The notes below the pieces were generated by a model. The model worked only from the letters and a program-made list of their open reading frames with translations, was not told the origin of the DNA and did no database searches. From the NCBI RefSeq assembly GCF_000772705.2, contig NZ_JSBW02000047.1:97611-161610 (forward strand): DNA of 64,000 nucleotides, given 5' to 3'. Source of the DNA: Xanthomonas vasicola (GTDB lineage: Bacteria; Pseudomonadota; Gammaproteobacteria; Xanthomonadales; Xanthomonadaceae). Each line of letters starts with the position of its first letter. Position 1 is the stretch's first letter. Positions 37,591 through 46,286 of this stretch are shown one piece after another. Position numbers and translations under genes: made by a program.

Positions 37591-38289
37591 ATGCCTCAAC
37601 TGCCACCCATTACCAAAGCATTACTGATCGCCAACATCGGCTTGTTCCTGCTGCAATGGGCGGTGGGCGACCTGAGTGTCGGCGTGTTGCCATCTGACAG
37701 CGTGTTGTCGTGGCTGATGTTGTGGCCGCTGTCCAATGGTTTCGACGCGTTTTCGCCGGGCGCCAGCTTCATGCCCTGGCAGCTGCTGACCTACGCATTC
37801 CTGCATGGCGGCTTCAACCACCTGTTCTTCAACATGCTGGCACTTTTCATGTTTGGGGCGCCGTTGGAACAGACCTGGGGCCAGAAGCGCTTTCTGACCT
37901 ACTACCTGGTGTGTGTGGCCGGTGCAGGCGTGTGTCAGCTGTTGATGGCCTGGTTTACGCAAAGCGTGGCGCCGGTGGTGGGCGCGTCGGGCGGTGTGTT
38001 CGGCCTGCTGTTGGCCTACGGCATGTTGTTCCCAAATCAGCGCGTGATGCTGCTGTTCCCGCCGATCCCGATGAAGGCGCGTACGTTCGTGATCGTGTTC
38101 GGCGCGATCGAACTGTTCCTCGGCGCAACCGGTTGGCAGCCGGGCGTTGCCCACTTCGCGCATCTGGGCGGCATGCTGTTCGGTTGGCTGATGATCCGCT
38201 ACTGGCGTGGCCAGTCGCCATTTGGTGGCAGCGGTGGAAAGAAGGGCGGTGGCAAGGGACGCAAGCCGCCGTTGCGCGTGGTGCGTTGA
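37591..38289 (+). CDS. Rhomboid-family intramembrane serine protease
   Basis: Six-helix inner-membrane protease of 232 residues. The catalytic Ser is in VVGASGGVFGLLLAYG (S133), the catalytic His in VAHFAHLGGMLFGWLM (H191), and the L1 loop region has LLTYAFLHGGFNHLFFNMLALFMFG. The tail is Gly/Lys-rich (GGSGGKKGGGKGRK). ATG 37591 has GAAGGA nearby. A second, decayed rhomboid gene lies at 59647-61048. Substrates unknown. Confidence 0.93.
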   Translation: MPQLPPITKALLIANIGLFLLQWAVGDLSVGVLPSDSVLSWLMLWPLSNGFDAFSPGASFMPWQLLTYAFLHGGFNHLFFNMLALFMFGAPLEQTWGQKRFLTYYLVCVAGAGVCQLLMAWFTQSVAPVVGASGGVFGLLLAYGMLFPNQRVMLLFPPIPMKARTFVIVFGAIELFLGATGWQPGVAHFAHLGGMLFGWLMIRYWRGQSPFGGSGGKKGGGKGRKPPLRVVR

Positions 38290-38321
38290 GTCAGGCGAGG
38301 CTGCGTCGTTCCACGTGATCC

Positions 38322-38393
38322 GTAGGAGCGGCCTTGGCCGCGATGGGCATCATCCATATCGGAACAGCGCATCGCGGCCAAGGCTGCTCCTAC
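38322..38393. repeat. REP-like palindrome
   Basis: A 24-base arm (GTAGGAGCGGCCTTGGCCGC...) at 38322-38345 is repeated in inverse orientation at 38370-38393 with a single mismatch, separated by 24 bases. This is the GTAGGAGC-type REP sequence common in Xanthomonas and Pseudomonas. One copy is seen in the window. Confidence 0.85.
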
Positions 38394-38460
38394 AAGACGG
38401 GCAGACGCAGAAGCCAGCACGGATCGCAGCTGACACGCCTTCCCGCTAATGCGAGAAACA

Positions 38461-38492
38461 AAAAAAGAGCGCGGAATCCGCGCTCTTTTTTA
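38461..38492. terminator. Bidirectional terminator
   Basis: AGAGCGCGG-AAT-CCGCGCTCT flanked by six A on one side and T6 on the other; a strong intrinsic terminator between the convergent rhomboid and M13 genes. Confidence 0.9.
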
Positions 38493-38512
38493 TCGCCTAA
38501 CCTTGGCGAGGA

Positions 38513-40528
38513 TCAGCGCCAGAGTTTGATCTGGTCGGCATCCACGCGCTGCATCGGCTGGCCGGCCTTGCAGCTGAACACTGCACCGAATTCCGGCAGG
38601 TTCGACAGCGGACCGTCGGTACGCCACTGACCTGGTGCGCGGATGTCGGCGCTTGCGCGTTGCAACGCCTCGTTGGGCGACAACTGCTGCGCCCACAGCC
38701 CGGCCCAGGCAGTGAAGAAGGCCTGCTTGTCCGCTTCGGTGGCCGCCGGCTGGGCCTTGCTGAAGGCCTGCCAGGCCAATTCGACGCCGGCCAGGTCGGC
38801 CAGGTTCTCTTCGGCGGTCTGCGCACCGTTGACCTTGGCATTGGGCACGCCCGGGTACGGGTAGGCGGAGAACTGCGTGGCGACCTTGTCGGTCAGCATC
38901 GTCCAACTCGCCTTTTCGGCCGGCGTCCACCAGTTGCGCAGTTCGCCCTTGGCATCGACCAGCGCGCCCTTGGCATCGATCGCACGGGTGATTTCGTGTG
39001 CGACCAGCGCACCATAGGCGCCGTACTGCGCGGCCTGGGTGCCGCCGGTGGTCAGCACCGGCGCCTGCAACACCGCAGCAGTGACGATCAGGCGGTTCTG
39101 CGCGATGTCGTAGGCCACCGCCGGCTGCTGCGGCAGCACGTCCCAGCGACGGTCAGCGTTGCCCTTGCCGATGCGCTTCATCTCTTCGCGATGACGCCAG
39201 GTCGAGGCGATCAGCATGTTGCCGCCGAAGCTGCCGCGGCCCATCGGCTGCACGGTGTAGTCCAGGTCGCGACGCGGCGCGCCAACTTCGATCTTCATTG
39301 CAGCCAGCTTGGCCTTGGCTTCGGCAACCACCTCGCCGTTGCTCCAGCCGGCACGCTCCAGCGCGGCCACCTGCGCGTCGCGAACCTGGTCGGCGATGGA
39401 TTCGGCCTGGCGGCGGGTGTCGCTGCTCAGGTAACGCGAGACGTACTCGCGGCCAAGCATCGGGCCGGCGGCAACGTTGATCGCGTCCAGCACCTGCTGC
39501 CAACGCTGCGGCGGCAGCGCATCGCCACGCAGCAGACGGCCGCGGAACTGGTATTCGGCATCGTGGAAGCTCTTGGACAGGTACGGCGCCATGGCATCGC
39601 CCACGCGCCAGCGCAGGTAAGCCTTCCACTGTTCCGGCTTGATGCTGACGATCATGCTGTCGAGCTGCTTGAACATGGCCGGGTCGGCCATCGACACCAG
39701 ATCGTCCTTGACGCCCTGCGCTTCCAGAAAGTCGCCCAGACGCAGGTTCTTGTACTGCTTAGTCAGTTCCTTGGTGGCGATCGGCGCGTAATTGTTGAAC
39801 GGGTTGTTGATGCCTTGCACCGACTGCGCACTGCGCGCCAGCGCGGTTTCAATCTGCAGCACGGAGGCGGCATCGGCGTCGAGCTTGTCGGCGGCGGTGC
39901 CGCTAAGCGCCAGGATTTGCTTGACGTAGGCGCGGTAGCGGCCCATCAGCGCCTGGGTGTCGGCGTCGGTGCGGGTGTAGAAGGCTGGGTCGGGCAGGCC
40001 CATCCCGCCCTGCATGAAGTAGCCGATATGGCGATCAAGTGCCTTCAGGTCTACGTCCGGGCCGAAATTGAAGCCAACCGGGATACCGACCTGATGCAAC
40101 GCCGCGATGGAAGCGGGCACATCCTTGGCTTTCTTGATCGCGTCGATGCGCGAAAGCAAGGGGGCGATCGGATTGGAACCGTCCTTTTCGACCGCTGCTT
40201 CGTCCAGGCCGCTGGCCCAGAAATCGCCGAGCAGCTTCTGCACGTTGCCTTGCGGGGCGTTCATCGATGCATCAAGCAACTCGCGCTGCTGCTGCAGGGC
40301 GCGCTCGGACAACTGGCCCAGCGCGGTCACGGCGCCGGACTGCGGCACCGGGTTGGCCTTGAGCCAGCTGGCGTTGGCGTAGTCGTAGAAACTGGTGCAG
40401 GCCGCCGAAACGGCCGGCGCCTTGGGCGCTGCCGCCTTCTTCTTGCGAGCGGCGTCGGCGTCGGGGGCGGACAGCAGCGAGATCAGGCTGAAGCCAAGAG
40501 CGAGGGCAAGCGGACGAATGGTGGGCAT
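38513..40528 (-). CDS. M13-family metallopeptidase with altered zinc motif
   Basis: Exported protein of 671 residues with a cleavable signal (LALGFSLISLLSAPDADA-A), a linker rich in Lys/Ala/Pro, and the full M13 (neprilysin/PepO) architecture: N-terminal M13 domain from about residue 45 (FYDYANASWLKANPVP) and C-terminal catalytic domain. The zinc motif should read HExxH but is HEITR at 511-515 (CGT for Arg at 38984-38986), so the second zinc ligand is missing; the third ligand in EENLAD is kept. ADLAGVELAWQAF follows as usual. It may be inactive or have a non-catalytic role. First of three M13 genes in a row. Confidence 0.9.
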   Translation of the reverse strand: MPTIRPLALALGFSLISLLSAPDADAARKKKAAAPKAPAVSAACTSFYDYANASWLKANPVPQSGAVTALGQLSERALQQQRELLDASMNAPQGNVQKLLGDFWASGLDEAAVEKDGSNPIAPLLSRIDAIKKAKDVPASIAALHQVGIPVGFNFGPDVDLKALDRHIGYFMQGGMGLPDPAFYTRTDADTQALMGRYRAYVKQILALSGTAADKLDADAASVLQIETALARSAQSVQGINNPFNNYAPIATKELTKQYKNLRLGDFLEAQGVKDDLVSMADPAMFKQLDSMIVSIKPEQWKAYLRWRVGDAMAPYLSKSFHDAEYQFRGRLLRGDALPPQRWQQVLDAINVAAGPMLGREYVSRYLSSDTRRQAESIADQVRDAQVAALERAGWSNGEVVAEAKAKLAAMKIEVGAPRRDLDYTVQPMGRGSFGGNMLIASTWRHREEMKRIGKGNADRRWDVLPQQPAVAYDIAQNRLIVTAAVLQAPVLTTGGTQAAQYGAYGALVAHEITRAIDAKGALVDAKGELRNWWTPAEKASWTMLTDKVATQFSAYPYPGVPNAKVNGAQTAEENLADLAGVELAWQAFSKAQPAATEADKQAFFTAWAGLWAQQLSPNEALQRASADIRAPGQWRTDGPLSNLPEFGAVFSCKAGQPMQRVDADQIKLWR

Positions 40529-40712
40529 CGAGAAGAAGGGTGGCCAAAGTAAAGTCGGCGGAGTTTAGCAAGGCTGCGTGCCGTGCAGGCGGGCGGGCGC
40601 TGCGGTTCATGCCCGCTGCTGGCCGCGTGCATGAATGCGACAGGCCCGCGCGTGCGGGCCTGTGCCTGGTGTCATCGTGCTGAAAGCGCTTGCAGCCGCC
40701 GGCTGCGTCGGC

Positions 40713-42812
40713 TTACCAGATCACCACGCGGTCTTTCTCGGGCCGCACCATCGCATCGCCGGCCTTGCAGGAAAACGCGGTGGCGAATGCGGGCATGTTC
40801 GAGGGCGGGGCAATGGCGCGCAGGTTGTCTGGCGCATGTGGGTCGCTTGCCAGGTAGACCAGTTGTTGTTGTTCGCGTGTCTGCCCACGCCAACTGCGCG
40901 CGAAGTTCAGGAAAAAGCGTTGATCCGGACTGTAGCCGTCGATCGCGACTGCTCGCTCCGGATGCGCGCGCAGATCTGCTTGCAGTGCATCGTAGGCGAC
41001 GTTGAGGCCGCCCAGGTCGGCGATGTTCTCGCCCAAGCTGAGCTTGCCATTGACATGCACCGTGGGGTGGCTGGGCAGCGGCGTGTAGGCATCGAACTGT
41101 TTGACCAATTGCTCGGCACGTTGCTCGAAGGCCTTGCGATCCTGCGGCGTCCACCAGTCCACGTTGTTGCCGGCGCCGTCGAACTGCCTGCCCTCATCGT
41201 CGAAGCCGTGCGTGGCTTCATGCCCGATCACCGCGCCAATGCCGCCGTAGTTCAAGGCATCGTCTGCGCTGGCGTCGAAGAACGGCGGCTGCAGAATTCC
41301 AGCCGGGAAATTGATGGAGTTGGTGCTGGAGTTGTAATACGCATTGACGGTCTGCGGCGTCATCGACCAGCGCATGCGGTCGGTGGGCTTACCAATCCGG
41401 GCGATGTCGTCGTGGTAATTGAACTTGGCTGCCGCCCGCAGGTTGCGGTAATACGCGCCGGGCACGATCTCCAGCCCCGACCAGTCGCGCCAGGTGTCTG
41501 GATAGCCGATTTTTGGCAGGAATGTTTGCCACTTGGCGATGGCCTTGGCTTTGGTTTCCGGGCTCATCCAGTCGACATTTTCGATGCGTGCCTTGAGCGC
41601 GGCACGCACGTTGTCGACCAGGTCGCTCGCTCGCTGTTTGGCTTCAGGCGTGAATACCTTGGCAACGTAGAGTTGCCCCAGCCCTTCGCCCATTGCGCCG
41701 TTGACCGCGCGCAACACGCGCTTCCAGCGTGGCTGCTGTTCGGGTTGCCCTGAAAGTGTCTTGCCGTAGAAGGCGAAGTTGTTGTCGACGAAGGCCTTGC
41801 TGAGCTGTTTGGAGGCATCGTCGATGGTATGAAAGCGCAGATAGGCCTGCCATTGCGCGATCGGCGCATTTGCCAGCTGGCGATCGAATTCAGCGAAGAA
41901 CCGCGGCTGCGACAGGGAAAAGCCAGTGCCGCTTTCGATGCCTTGCGCAGCGAAGAAACCGCTCCATGAAAAGTGCGGAGTGAGTTTGTCTGCCTCAGCC
42001 GTGCTGACGAAGTGATATTGATTTTTAGGGTCGCGCGCCTCGACGCGTGTGAGCGAGGCGGCAGCCAGCCGCGTTTCGAGGGCAAGCACCTCGCTGGCCT
42101 GCGCTCTGGCAGCTTCAGCGGTGCTGCCGGTGAGTTCGAAGGATTTGGCGATATAGGCCAGATATGCCTCGCGAATGGCCGCGTATTCGGGCGCGGTGTA
42201 GTACTCCTTGGTCGGCAGGCCCAGCCCATTTTCCTCCGCGGACCCGATCTGCCTATCTGCATGTTTGAAGTCGGCACGCGCACCGAAATCGAAGACCAGC
42301 GCATCGCCTTCGGCAAAACGGCGGGTGATGTATTGGGCAACGTCCTTGCTTGAGCTTAGCGCGGCTATTGCGTCTAGTTGTGGCCGGATCGGCTGGTCGC
42401 CGGCCGCTTCGATGGCTGCTTCATCCATGCCGGAGGCGTACAGCATGCCAATCTTGTGGGCGACAGGATTGGTTTGCTTCCCCGACTGTTTTGCTGCGTC
42501 TTCGGCAATCTGGCGTTGGGTGGTCAGGCTTTTCTCCACGAGCACATCAAACACGCCCCAGCTGGTGCGGTCGGCCGGGATGGGATTGGCTTTTTTCCAA
42601 GGGCCATTCACGAAATCGTCCAGGTTCTGGCAGGCGCCGGTGGCTGCATCCAGTTCACTGATATCGAACGCAGGTTTCGTTGCCGCTGGTGTCGCTGGAG
42701 CGGCCTGCGCGGCAGTTTTTTCCTTGGTGCTGGTTGTCTCCCCTCCGCGCTGGCAGCCCGTCAGGGCAACCATCAGGGCAAGGGCAAGCGTGGAGGTCTT
42801 GGTCGGTGACAT
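40713..42812 (-). CDS. M13-family metallopeptidase, lipoprotein
   Basis: Zinc metallopeptidase of 699 residues with a lipoprotein signal (LALALMVALTGC-QRG) and a Thr/Ala-rich linker. The N-terminal M13 domain begins NLDDFVNGPWKKANPIP; the C-terminal domain has NAYYNSSTNSINFPAGIL, the zinc site VIGHEATHGFDDEG and LGENIADLGG, and ends in CKAGDAMVRPEKDRVVIW. All active-site residues are intact. ATG 42812 places the lipobox correctly. PepO-like enzymes cut short peptides. Paralogous to the next gene over the full length. Confidence 0.94.
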   Translation of the reverse strand: MSPTKTSTLALALMVALTGCQRGGETTSTKEKTAAQAAPATPAATKPAFDISELDAATGACQNLDDFVNGPWKKANPIPADRTSWGVFDVLVEKSLTTQRQIAEDAAKQSGKQTNPVAHKIGMLYASGMDEAAIEAAGDQPIRPQLDAIAALSSSKDVAQYITRRFAEGDALVFDFGARADFKHADRQIGSAEENGLGLPTKEYYTAPEYAAIREAYLAYIAKSFELTGSTAEAARAQASEVLALETRLAAASLTRVEARDPKNQYHFVSTAEADKLTPHFSWSGFFAAQGIESGTGFSLSQPRFFAEFDRQLANAPIAQWQAYLRFHTIDDASKQLSKAFVDNNFAFYGKTLSGQPEQQPRWKRVLRAVNGAMGEGLGQLYVAKVFTPEAKQRASDLVDNVRAALKARIENVDWMSPETKAKAIAKWQTFLPKIGYPDTWRDWSGLEIVPGAYYRNLRAAAKFNYHDDIARIGKPTDRMRWSMTPQTVNAYYNSSTNSINFPAGILQPPFFDASADDALNYGGIGAVIGHEATHGFDDEGRQFDGAGNNVDWWTPQDRKAFEQRAEQLVKQFDAYTPLPSHPTVHVNGKLSLGENIADLGGLNVAYDALQADLRAHPERAVAIDGYSPDQRFFLNFARSWRGQTREQQQLVYLASDPHAPDNLRAIAPPSNMPAFATAFSCKAGDAMVRPEKDRVVIW

Positions 42813-43142
42813 GCGCGCCAGTCGCTGGGATGAACTTCGAGCATAAGCGGACGCGTCCACGAGGGGGCATGCGTTGAGTTTTGTTGAGGCTTGCATGCAG
42901 GTGGGATTGCAGATCGCGGCGCGTCGCAGGGGGTGTTTGCGGGTCTTGCGTGCAGCGAGCGATGACGATCATGCGTCGCGATGTTGTTGTGGATGCATGT
43001 GCGCCGCACGCGATGTCTCGGCGCGCGTCTGCCGACGAGTACGTGTAGCTATCGTCGACTAGTGGCAGGGGGCAGCCTGCATCGGCCGTTGGTGCGGACT
43101 GATGAGTGATGAATGAGACACCGCCGGAAAAACCGAGCGCCC

Positions 43143-43184
43143 AAAAAGATGGGCGACGATCTTTCGATCGCCGCCCTTTTTTTA
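43143..43184 (-). terminator. Terminator after the third M13 gene
   Basis: An 11-bp stem with one mismatch (GGGCGACGATC with GATCGCCGCCC) is flanked by A5 and T7 runs, just past the stop of the minus-strand gene. The rest of 42813-43142 shows no gene. Confidence 0.8.
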
Positions 43185-43198
43185 CAGCGATTGCGCAG

Positions 43199-45322
43199 TT
43201 ACCAAATCACAACCTGCTTGTCGCCCTGACGCACCATCGGGTCGCCCGCCTTGCACGAGAACGCAGCGGCGAATGCCGGCATGTTCGACGGTGCACCGAT
43301 GGCGCGGAAGTTCGCCGGTGCGTGCGGGTCGGTCTTCAGGCGCACCACCAGCTCTTCCGGGGTGAAGTTACGGCGCCACACCGTGGCCCAGTTGAGGAAG
43401 AAGCGCTGGTCGCGGGTGATGCCGTCTGTCTTGGGGTCGTCCTTGCCGGCAGTGGCGGTCTTCATGGCGTCGTAGGCGGTGTTGAGGCCACCCAGGTCGG
43501 CGATGTTCTCGCCCAGCGTCAGGTCGCCCTTGACCTTGTCGCCAGCTGGCGTGCGGTAGCCGTCGAACTGCGCCACCAGCTTGCCGGTGCGTGCCTTGAA
43601 CGCGTCCAGATCCTTCTGCGTCCACCAACCCGGGTCAGGGATGAAGTTGCCATCGGCACCGAAGCGGCTGCCCTGGTCGTCGTACCCGTGGGTCATTTCG
43701 TGGCCGATCACTGCACCAATGCCGCCGTAGTTCATTTCCTCCGGCGCATTCGGGTCGAAGAACGGCGGCTGCAGGATTGCAGCCGGGAACACGATCTCGT
43801 TCTGCAGCGGGTTGTAGTACGCGTTGACCGTCTGTGGGCTCATGCCCCATTCGGTCTTGTCCACCGGCTTGCCGATCTTGGACAGGTTCCACTTGTAGTT
43901 GAACTCCTGCGCGGCCATCACGTTGCCCAGGTAGCTGTCGCGGCCCGTGCTCAGGCCGTTCCACTCACGCCACTTTTCCGGGTAGCCGATCTTGGGCGTG
44001 AAGCTTTCCCACTTGGCGATGGCCTTGGTCTTGGTCTCCGGGCTCATCCAGTCCAGCTTTTCGATGCGGGCCTTCAGCGCGGTGCGCAGGTTGGTCACCA
44101 AGGTTTCCATCTTGGCCTTGGAATCGGCCGGGAAGGCGACCTTGACGTACATCTGGCCGAGCGCTTCGCCAGCCTGACCATTGATGGTGGCCAGCACGCG
44201 CTTCCAACGCGGCTTGATTTCCTTCTGGCCGCGCATGGTCTTGTTGTAGAAGGCGAAGCTCTCATCGACGAACGGCTGGCTCAGGAACGGCGAAGCACCA
44301 TCGACGGTGTGGAAGCGCAGGTACGCGCGCCAGATCGCCGGGTCGGTGTCGGCGATCATCTTGCTCACTTCCTGGTGAAAAGCCGGGATCGCCAGCGAGA
44401 ACATCTCTGGCGTGGCCACGCCTTGGGACTTGAAGAACTCGGTCCACGACCAGTTCGGGGTCAGCTTGTCGGCATCGGCCGGCGAGATCGGGTTATAGGC
44501 CAGCGACGCATCGCGCGACATCTGGGTGCTGGTCTTGGAGACCTTGGCCAGACGGGTTTCGAAGTCCACGACTTGCTTGGCCTGCTTGGCGGCATCGGCC
44601 GCAGCCACGCCGGACAGTTCCAGCACCTTGGCGACGTGCGCCTGGTATGCCTCCAGCTTGGCCTTGTTGGCCGCGCTGGTGTAGTACTCCGGGTCCGGCA
44701 GGCCCAGGCCGCCCTGCATGGCATAGGCGATGTTCTGGCTGGACTTCTTGAAGTCCGCCTCGGCGCCGAAGCTGAAAAGCACGTTATTGCCCTTGGCTGC
44801 GCTGGTGCGCAGATAGTCGACCAGCTTGGCCTGGTCGCTGATGGCGTCGATGGCGGCCAGTTCCGGCTTCAGCGGCTCGATGCCCTGCGCGTTGATCTTG
44901 GCTTCGTCCATGCCGGTCGACCACAGGTCGCCGACGATTTTCTCCACACCCGTGGCCTTGCTGTCGGCGGCGGCTTGTTCCACCAACTGCCGCTGGATCG
45001 CATTGGAGCGTTCGTCGAGCATCTCGAATGCGCCCCAGCTGGTGCGGTCGCTCGGCACCGGGTTGGCGGCCAGGAACTTGGCATTGGCGTAGGCGTTCAG
45101 ATCGGTACAGGCGTTGCTGTTGGGGTCCAGGTCGGCCGCGGTGAACTGATTCACTGCCGGCAGCTTGCTCTGGTCAAGGGTCAGCGTCGTGGGGGCCGCC
45201 GGGGTGGTGGCCGCAGTGTCGCCCGCCGGGGACGCGGGTGCGGCCTCTTCGGACTTCTTGCAACCGCTCAGGGCGGTGGCCACGGCCAGGGTCAGCGTCA
45301 ATAAATGAGGTGTACGAATCAC
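43199..45322 (-). CDS. M13-family metallopeptidase, lipoprotein
   Basis: Zinc metallopeptidase of 707 residues. GTG 45322, preceded by GGAG, gives a lipoprotein signal (TLTLAVATALSGC-KKS). The catalytic domain has NAYYNPLQNEIVFPAAILQPPFFDP, VIGHEMTHGYDDQGSRFGADGN and LGENIADLGGLNTAYDA, and the terminal CKAGDPMVRQGDKQVVIW, all intact. It is close in sequence to the previous gene. The upstream edge abuts the remnant of a carotenoid-dehydrogenase-like gene on the other strand. Confidence 0.94.
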   Translation of the reverse strand: MIRTPHLLTLTLAVATALSGCKKSEEAAPASPAGDTAATTPAAPTTLTLDQSKLPAVNQFTAADLDPNSNACTDLNAYANAKFLAANPVPSDRTSWGAFEMLDERSNAIQRQLVEQAAADSKATGVEKIVGDLWSTGMDEAKINAQGIEPLKPELAAIDAISDQAKLVDYLRTSAAKGNNVLFSFGAEADFKKSSQNIAYAMQGGLGLPDPEYYTSAANKAKLEAYQAHVAKVLELSGVAAADAAKQAKQVVDFETRLAKVSKTSTQMSRDASLAYNPISPADADKLTPNWSWTEFFKSQGVATPEMFSLAIPAFHQEVSKMIADTDPAIWRAYLRFHTVDGASPFLSQPFVDESFAFYNKTMRGQKEIKPRWKRVLATINGQAGEALGQMYVKVAFPADSKAKMETLVTNLRTALKARIEKLDWMSPETKTKAIAKWESFTPKIGYPEKWREWNGLSTGRDSYLGNVMAAQEFNYKWNLSKIGKPVDKTEWGMSPQTVNAYYNPLQNEIVFPAAILQPPFFDPNAPEEMNYGGIGAVIGHEMTHGYDDQGSRFGADGNFIPDPGWWTQKDLDAFKARTGKLVAQFDGYRTPAGDKVKGDLTLGENIADLGGLNTAYDAMKTATAGKDDPKTDGITRDQRFFLNWATVWRRNFTPEELVVRLKTDPHAPANFRAIGAPSNMPAFAAAFSCKAGDPMVRQGDKQVVIW

Positions 45323-45339
45323 AAAGGACTCCAGAAGCA

Positions 45340-46183
45340 TCAATGGGAGGCCCCGTCACCAGGGCCGTGGCCGGCACTCTACGCCTCGCCAGCCGGATGG
45401 CATGGTGTCGAAGGTCATGGGTGCGGCGTGTGCAGGGGCGGGCGGCCGGTGTCGTTACCGCGGACGGCCAGACGATCCGCGCCCGCGCGGTCGTGGCCAA
45501 CGTCAATCCGAAACTGTTGTATCAGCGCCTCATGCGGCGTGACGTGCCTGCGCAACGCGCGCGCGGATTGCGCATTACCGCTGCGATCGGGCACGTTTCG
45601 CATGAATGTCGCACTCTCGTGCCTGCCGGACTTCACCGCGTTACCCGGCAGTGGCGATCATCTGACTGCCGGCATCATCCTGGCACCGAGCCTGGACTAT
45701 ATGGATCGCGCCTGGCACGACGCGCGCGCGTTCGGATGGTCGCGTGCGCCGGTGGTCGAACTGCTTATTCCCAGCACTCTGGACGACACCCTTGCGCCGC
45801 CGGGTCAGCATGTCGCCAGCCTGTTCTGCCAGCACGTAGCGCCGCAACTGCCCGACGGCAGGCAGTGGGATGATCACCGCGACGAGGTGGCCGATCTGAT
45901 GATCGCCACCGTAGAGCGCTATGCGCCTGGGTTTGCGGCATCGGTCCTGGGCCGGCAGATTCTGAGCCTGCTCGATCTTGAACGTCTCTTCGGCCTGGTC
46001 GGCGGCGATATCTTCCACGGTGCGCTCAGCCTCAATCAACTGTTTAGCGCACGTCTGCCGCTGGGCAGGGCGCCTATCGCGGTGCAGTGCTGGGGCTGTA
46101 TGCGCGGGTCGGGGAAACATCCCGGCGGCGGCGTGGCTGGTGCGCCTGGGCATAATGCGGCGCGGGTGATTTTCCGCGGCTGA
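45340..46183 (+). pseudogene. CrtI-like NAD(P)/FAD-dependent oxidoreductase remnant
   Basis: Only the C-terminal half of a phytoene-desaturase-like flavoprotein (COG1233 type) can be read. One frame gives VVTADGQTIRARAVVANVNPKLLYQRL up to about 45590, then another frame gives SGTFRMNVALSCLPDFTALPG, LTAGIILAPSLDYMDRAW and GGDIFHGALSLNQLFSARLPLG. Near 46065-46115 the frame shifts again (AYRGAVLGLY, then SGKHPGGGVAGAPGHNAARVIFRG). The N-terminal FAD-binding motif is absent; the remnant begins beside the start of the M13 gene, suggesting a deletion. Not functional. Confidence 0.85.
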
Positions 46184-46204
46184 TCCGGGCCGCGACACAT
46201 CCGC

Positions 46205-46233
46205 AAAAAAAGCCCCGGACGAGCCGGGGCTTT
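46205..46233. terminator. Terminator between the CrtI remnant and the second Oar-type receptor
   Basis: AAAGCCCCGG-ACGAG-CCGGGGCTTT, a 10-bp perfect stem with a poly-A flank; on the minus strand it ends the receptor mRNA with a T-run. Confidence 0.85.
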
Positions 46234-46286
46234 GTGCGTCGTTGAGTGATGTATCGAAGACAAGTCCGCCTTCGATACCTAGGCGA

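Noticed and set aside
43106..45304. A 732-codon plus-strand open frame opposite the third M13 gene, with similar long antisense frames at 38660-40552, 6174-7652 and 12496-14034
   Set aside because: They mirror GC-rich third positions of real genes on the other strand. They lack conserved motifs, signal peptides or Shine-Dalgarno support, and the antisense gene has full family similarity.
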